In this document: piece by piece, positions 60,609 through 64,000 of the stretch
Layout of the letters: each line of letters opens with the position of its first letter
Numbering within the stretch: the first letter of the stretch is position 1
NCBI RefSeq assembly: GCF_028622115.1
Contig: NZ_CP097263.1
Location: 5,394,001 to 5,458,000 of the forward strand
Length of the DNA stretch: 64,000 nt
Direction of reading: 5' to 3'
Source: Kutzneria chonburiensis
GTDB lineage: Bacteria; Actinomycetota; Actinomycetes; Mycobacteriales; Pseudonocardiaceae
Translations under genes and position numbers: made by a program
The notes under the pieces: model-generated
Told to the model about the DNA's origin: nothing
The model's database searches: none
What the model saw: the letters and a program-made list of their open reading frames with translations, nothing else

Positions 60609-61264
60609 GGGACGACCCGGTACCCGACACCGGGCACGGTCTCGATCGGCGGCGGGTCGCCGAGTTTGGCCCGCAGCTTGGACATCGCCACCCGAACCGC
60701 GTTGGTGAACAGGTCGGCATGCTCGTCCCAGGCCTGAGCCAGCAGCTGCTCGGTGCTGACCACGGTGCCGCCGGCCCGCATCAGCACCTCGAGCACGGCG
60801 AACTCCTTGGGCGTCAAGCGAATCCGCCGGCCGCCTCGCGTGACGGCATGGTTGGCCGGATCCAGCACCAGGTCCGCAGCGTGCAGCACCGGCGGCAGCG
60901 CCACCGGCGACCGCCGGCCCAGCGCCCGTACTCGGGCCAGCAGCTCGGGGTACTCGAACGGCTTGGTGAGATAGTCGTCCGCGCCGAGCTCGAGGCCGTC
61001 CACCCGATCATCCAAAGTAGACGACGCGGTGAGCATCAGCACCCTGGTCCGGGAGCCCCGTGCGACCAGCTCGCCGCACAGCACGTCGCCGTGCACACCG
61101 GGCAGGTCCCGGTCCAGCACCACCACGTCGTAGTCGTGGACGCCGAGGCGTACCTGGGCAGCCAGGCCGTCATAGCAGACGTCCACCGCCATCGCGGCCG
61201 CGCGCAGCCCGGACGCCACCAGGTCGGCGAGCACCCGCTCGTCCTCGACCACCAGCACTCGCAT
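60599..61264 (-). CDS. OmpR/PhoB-family response regulator
   Basis: This 221-aa regulator has a receiver domain (VVEDE, VVVLDRDLPG with the phospho-acceptor Asp, YLTKPF) and a winged-helix output domain (LTPKEFAVLEVLMRAGG, TNAVRVAMSKLRAKLG). ATG 61264 follows GGGAGGCGAG. Its own promoter carries the same direct repeats as two small-peptide promoters, so it is probably autoregulated. Confidence 0.92.
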   Translation of the reverse strand: MRVLVVEDERVLADLVASGLRAAAMAVDVCYDGLAAQVRLGVHDYDVVVLDRDLPGVHGDVLCGELVARGSRTRVLMLTASSTLDDRVDGLELGADDYLTKPFEYPELLARVRALGRRSPVALPPVLHAADLVLDPANHAVTRGGRRIRLTPKEFAVLEVLMRAGGTVVSTEQLLAQAWDEHADLFTNAVRVAMSKLRAKLGDPPPIETVPGVGYRVVPCG

Positions 61265-61279
61265 CTCGCCTCCCGCGCG

Positions 61280-61313
61280 AGGGTATCCCGCACCACCTTT
61301 CCAGAATGTTTCC
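61280..61313 (-). promoter_or_regulatory. autoregulated promoter of the response regulator
   Basis: On the minus strand it reads GGAAAC-N5-GGAAAG-N11-TACCCT. This matches the spacing of the two small-peptide promoters exactly. The start codon is 15 nt beyond the -10. Confidence 0.7.
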
Positions 61314-61321
61314 GAACCGGC

Positions 61322-61354
61322 GAAACGTTCCGGAAACACCGCCTCGGCTAGAAC
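61322..61354 (+). promoter_or_regulatory. promoter of the 68-aa secreted peptide
   Basis: The plus strand reads GAAAC-N5-GGAAAC-N11-TAGAAC, with ATG 61361 only 6 nt after the -10, so the transcript is probably leaderless. With the opposite site (61298-61313) it forms a large inverted repeat between divergent genes. Confidence 0.68.
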
Positions 61355-61360
61355 CGGTCC

Positions 61361-61567
61361 ATGAGAACCGTCGTGCAGGCGCTGGCGATCGTGCCCGTGC
61401 TGGCGGCTGCCCTGGCGCTGGGCTCCCTGCTGGGCAACGGCGCCGCCCCGGCGCGGTCGTCGGACATCGCCCGGTGCATCCGCGGGCTGCCGGCTGGACA
61501 CAAGGCGCATCAGGCGGTCGCGGCGTGTGTGCAGTCCTCGCCCGTCATCAGGAAGCCGCGCCACTGA
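61361..61567 (+). CDS. 68-aa secreted or membrane-anchored small peptide
   Basis: The 68-aa product has an N-terminal hydrophobic segment (TVVQALAIVPVLAAALALG, residues 3-21) that looks like a signal peptide or anchor. The mature part has Cys39 and Cys56, which could form a disulfide (SSDIARCIRGLPAGH ... VAACVQSS). It is divergent from the response regulator and shares its promoter architecture. It could be the sensed signal, an accessory protein or a secreted effector; no family is recognised. Confidence 0.6.
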   Translation: MRTVVQALAIVPVLAAALALGSLLGNGAAPARSSDIARCIRGLPAGHKAHQAVAACVQSSPVIRKPRH

Positions 61568-61571
61568 GGGC

Positions 61572-62996
61572 TCAGCGCAGTCGCCGCCGGCCCCGCCACA
61601 CGGAAGCCAACCGCTGCACGCCCTCCAACACGGCATCCGGGCCGGCGGCGAACGACACACGTACCCGATCGAGCTGGCCGTCCGTGGCCGAGAACACCGA
61701 TCCCGGCGTGATCAGCACGCCGCCCCGCCGTGCGGCCTCGGCCACCGCCAGGGCGTTGCCCTCGGGCAGCCGCACCCAGAGCGACGCGCCGCCGTCCGGC
61801 TCCACCCAGGTCCAGTCGGGCAGGTGGGTGGCCAGCAGGTCGGACGTCCACTCGTAGCCGGCGCGCAGCTGGCCGGCCCGGGTCCGCCGCGCCCTCGGCA
61901 CGTACTCCAGCAGCCGCAGCGCGGCCAGCTGGCTCGGCACCGAGCTGCCCATGTCGGCCGACGACCGGTAGGTCGCCAGCTGCTTGACGAAGTCCACAGT
62001 GGACCGGATCCAGCCGACCCTGAGCCCGCCCCAGAACAGCTTGGACAGCGAGCCGATGGACAGCACGGCCGCGTCCGGGGCCAGCGAGGCCATCGACGGC
62101 GGCGGCGGGCCGGTGAACAGCGTGTCCACTGAGGACAGATCCTCGATCAGCGCGGTGCCGGTCTCGGCGACCGCGGCGGCGATCACCTTGGCCACCGCCG
62201 GCCGCAGGTTCACGCCGACCGGATTGTGCACGGTCGGGGCCAGGTACAGCAGCCGCGGCCGACGGCTGCGCAGCAGGCGGACCAGCACGTCCGCGTCCAC
62301 CCCGTCGTCGCGCAGCGGAATCGTGCGCAGCCGCGCGCCCCGGTCCCGAAACGCGTCCAGCGCGCCCCAATTGGTCGGATCCTCCACCAGCACTTCGTCG
62401 CCGGGCGCCAGCATCGCGGTGGCGATCAGCTGCAACGCCTGCTGCGAGCCACTGGTCACCAACACCTGGTCCGGTTCGGAAATCAGGCCGTCCTCGGTGC
62501 AGTGCCGGGCAATCGCGGTGCGCAGCTGCGGCAGGCCGGCCGGATGGTAGCCGTGGCCGCGAACCCAGCGGCGCAGATCGTCCGGGCTGACCGAGCCGAC
62601 CACATCGGCCACCCAGTCCTGGCCGGGCAGCGCCGCGCCGGACAGGTCGATCACCGAGCTGTCGGCCGCGCCGCTCAACGGGTTGAGCCGGGTGGCCGAG
62701 CCGGGCAGCCGCGGCTGGGACACGCCGCGCACCCGGGTTCCGCTGCCCTGCCGCGAATCCAGTAAACCGAGTGATCGCAGCGTGGTGTACGCGGTGACCA
62801 AGGTGCCGCGGCTGACCGCAAGGGTGCTCGCCAGTGCCCGTTCGGACGGCAGCAGGGTGCCCGGCGGCAGTTCGCCGGAGGAGATCAACGCGGTCAGCGC
62901 GGCGGCGAGCTGACGGTGCAGCGATTCGCGCGCGTCGGTGCACCAGCCGTCGAGCAGCCGGGCCAACGCGGCCTCGCCGATTCTGGGGTTGTCCAA
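61572..62996 (-). CDS. MocR-type GntR regulator with aminotransferase domain
   Basis: This 474-aa protein has a GntR winged helix (about 25-95: LPPGTLLPSERALASTLAVSR) fused to a fold-type I aminotransferase domain (about 120-470). The PLP Lys is in SIGSLSKLFWGGLRVGW, and SSGSQQAL-like (TSGSQQALQLI) and PTVHNPVGVN motifs are present. MocR proteins bind PLP and external amines and control vitamin B6, GABA or taurine genes. It diverges from the prim-pol gene across a gap with GTCCAA/TTGGAC elements (about 62994-63028) that could be binding sites. Confidence 0.88.
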   Translation of the reverse strand: MDNPRIGEAALARLLDGWCTDARESLHRQLAAALTALISSGELPPGTLLPSERALASTLAVSRGTLVTAYTTLRSLGLLDSRQGSGTRVRGVSQPRLPGSATRLNPLSGAADSSVIDLSGAALPGQDWVADVVGSVSPDDLRRWVRGHGYHPAGLPQLRTAIARHCTEDGLISEPDQVLVTSGSQQALQLIATAMLAPGDEVLVEDPTNWGALDAFRDRGARLRTIPLRDDGVDADVLVRLLRSRRPRLLYLAPTVHNPVGVNLRPAVAKVIAAAVAETGTALIEDLSSVDTLFTGPPPPSMASLAPDAAVLSIGSLSKLFWGGLRVGWIRSTVDFVKQLATYRSSADMGSSVPSQLAALRLLEYVPRARRTRAGQLRAGYEWTSDLLATHLPDWTWVEPDGGASLWVRLPEGNALAVAEAARRGGVLITPGSVFSATDGQLDRVRVSFAAGPDAVLEGVQRLASVWRGRRRLR

Positions 62997-63087
62997 GAGA
63001 CGTCGTCCACTTTCACCGAATTGGACTCACCCGGGCGGCCGGAATAGGGCGAGTCTTGACCATGACGGTAGCGCCCATCATGAGGAG

Positions 63088-63129
63088 ATGATCATGGAGT
63101 CCACCGGTCCCGCCGAGACCGGGTCGTGA
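63088..63129 (+). CDS. 13-aa leader ORF coupled to the prim-pol gene
   Basis: ATG 63088 follows GAGGAG. The 13 codons read MIMESTGPAETGS, and the stop overlaps GTG 63126 as GTGA. It is probably a leader that delivers ribosomes to the next gene, which has no ribosome site of its own. Confidence 0.4.
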   Translation: MIMESTGPAETGS

Positions 63130-63707
63130 GCGGGTCCCGGCTGCGTCCGGCCGATCCCGGGCAGCAGCGGACCCTCAGGAGCGCCGCGCTGTGCTACGCG
63201 GCGCACGGGTGGCCGGTTGTGCCGGCCGCTTTCTTCGACGGCACACGGTACGCCTGTGTGCAGGCGGACTGCGTCGAGGACGGTCCGCATCCGGTGTGGC
63301 GGCTCTGGCAGGGGCGCGCCAGCACCGATCCCGACGTCGTGGCCAGCTGGTACCGGCTGTTCTCGTTCGCCGTCGCGCTGCCGACCGGCGTCGTCTTCGA
63401 CGTCGTGGAGATTCCCGAGCCGGCCGCGGTTCGCGTGCAGGACGCACTCGTCCGCCACCGCACACCGACCCCGATCGCGGTGTGGCGGGAGCGCGGCGTG
63501 CGCCTGTTCTGGGTCAGCCGTGGGCTTTCCGCTGATCACCGGCTGCGCGCGGTGAGCGCACGCATTCGCGGCGAGGGCGGTTGGGTGCCCGCCCCGCCGA
63601 CGCCGACCAGACGTGGTCCGGTGCACTGGTCGCTCGCGCCCGAACAGGCCGACTGGGGCATCGTGGCCCACGCCGATCTGGCCGCCGCACTGGACGCGGT
63701 GAACTGA
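63126..63707 (+). CDS. prim-pol (bifunctional DNA primase/polymerase) domain protein
   Basis: This 193-aa protein resembles the N-terminal prim-pol domain found in actinobacterial chromosomes and mobile elements: LRSAALCYAAHGWPVVPAAFFDG, TDPDVVASWYRLFSFAVALPTG and VFDVVEIPE, where the expected catalytic DxD/DVD region is weak. It has no helicase domain and no phage genes nearby. Short stand-alone members are common in Pseudonocardiaceae with no known role; this one may be catalytically inactive. Confidence 0.7.
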   Translation: MSGSRLRPADPGQQRTLRSAALCYAAHGWPVVPAAFFDGTRYACVQADCVEDGPHPVWRLWQGRASTDPDVVASWYRLFSFAVALPTGVVFDVVEIPEPAAVRVQDALVRHRTPTPIAVWRERGVRLFWVSRGLSADHRLRAVSARIRGEGGWVPAPPTPTRRGPVHWSLAPEQADWGIVAHADLAAALDAVN

Positions 63708-63869
63708 GCCGTATCCCGGCGGCGCACTCCGTCGTTGGACCTGACTGAGTCGCTCGCGTCGCCCATTGCTCACACAGCCTGTCACCAGGCCGTTTTGTCA
63801 ATTACACGAAGCGGCAATCAAGGCCGCGGATGGAGGGACCGAGCGCTTATACCGGGCGTGACTGAACCC

Positions 63870-63900
63870 CCGATCGGTCGATGTTCCGGCATCGAATCGG
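63870..63900. promoter_or_regulatory. dyad upstream of the last, partial gene
   Basis: CGATG-TTCCGG-CATCG, flanked by CCGAT and ATCGG, makes a nested inverted repeat 53 nt before ATG 63954. It is a candidate operator. Confidence 0.4.
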
Positions 63901-63953
63901 TAACCGTTCTGGCGGTGCTTTTCGACCGTGACCGGGACGTAGGTTCACTCGCC

Positions 63954-64000
63954 ATGACCGCCCCCACTGGATGCCCTGTCGCCCACGAGCCGGTCGATGT
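63954..64000 (+). CDS. partial CDS at window end, possibly cytochrome P450 N-terminus
   Basis: ATG 63954 opens MTAPTGCPVAHEPVD and runs off the window. The early GCPVAH segment is common at the N-termini of actinobacterial P450s, but 15 residues cannot prove it. No strong ribosome site is seen. Confidence 0.35.
   Translation, partial: MTAPTGCPVAHEPVD

Noticed and set aside
1-64000. tRNA, rRNA, CRISPR array, transposase or integrase
   Set aside because: No T-loop-like tRNA pattern, regularly spaced short repeats or DDE/tyrosine recombinase protein was recognised by reading; a dedicated search was not possible here.

Overview
The window is about 70% GC, with GTG and TTG starts, many 4-nt start/stop overlaps and actinobacterial marker genes (ideR, F420-dependent oxidoreductases, DUF3558 and DUF4192 proteins, and a tmsA/tmsB-type pair for 10-methyl fatty acids). 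It looks like a chromosomal segment of a filamentous actinomycete, most likely of the Pseudonocardiaceae; the family is an inference. No rRNA, tRNA, CRISPR array or transposase was seen.

Layout. 0-8 kb: two paralogous DUF4328 membrane proteins, a DasR-like GntR regulator, a PPOX-fold protein, a deacetylase/acetyltransferase pair (acuC plus a GNAT/NDP-forming acyl-CoA synthetase fusion) and a stand-alone single-chain PheRS-like protein. 8-14.4 kb: sulfurtransferase, ideR, galK, galE and an S9 peptidase; galK and the peptidase each show an apparent 1-nt deletion in a G or C run. 14.4-18.2 kb: PadR, a SnoaL-like/F420 oxidoreductase pair, then about 1.2 kb without genes holding four tandem copies of a structured repeat. 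18-27 kb: DUF4192, Nudix, a NarL-type two-component operon ending in an adenosine-deaminase-family gene, DedA/methyltransferase, SDR, hydrolase and a secreted beta-lactamase-fold protein. 27-35 kb: an Opp/Dpp-type ABC importer behind a LacI regulator that diverges from a GH51 arabinofuranosidase. 35-43 kb: epoxide hydrolase, Ada-AlkA, and a secreted beta-glucanase/chitinase/chitinase operon preceded by a DasR-type (dre) core, then an APH-type kinase and a nitrilase. 43-47 kb: the tmsA/tmsB pair, a PPOX-fold protein and a lipoprotein. 47-51.4 kb: a protein built of 13-residue Trp/Gly repeats, then a split LanB pair surrounded by tiny ORFs coupled by ATGA/GTGA overlaps. 51.8-57.5 kb: HxlR/F420 oxidoreductase, an acyl-CoA racemase/dehydrogenase pair diverging from a TetR gene across a large operator, and a secreted lipase. 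57.5-61.6 kb: an OmpR-type two-component system with two unannotated-looking small peptide genes and an ABC exporter. 61.6-64 kb: a MocR regulator, a prim-pol protein and the first codons of a possible P450.

The most interesting system is at 57.5-61.6 kb. Three promoters (response regulator, a 48-aa peptide gene next to the exporter, and a divergent 68-aa secreted peptide) share one architecture: GGAAAC-N5-GGAAA(G/C)-N11-TA-containing -10. That points to one autoregulated peptide/exporter regulon.

Two further themes are the split-LanB locus and the intergenic structured repeats. Three repeat families have paired arms that vary together between copies; one family also appears to have supplied C-terminal tails to neighbouring proteins.
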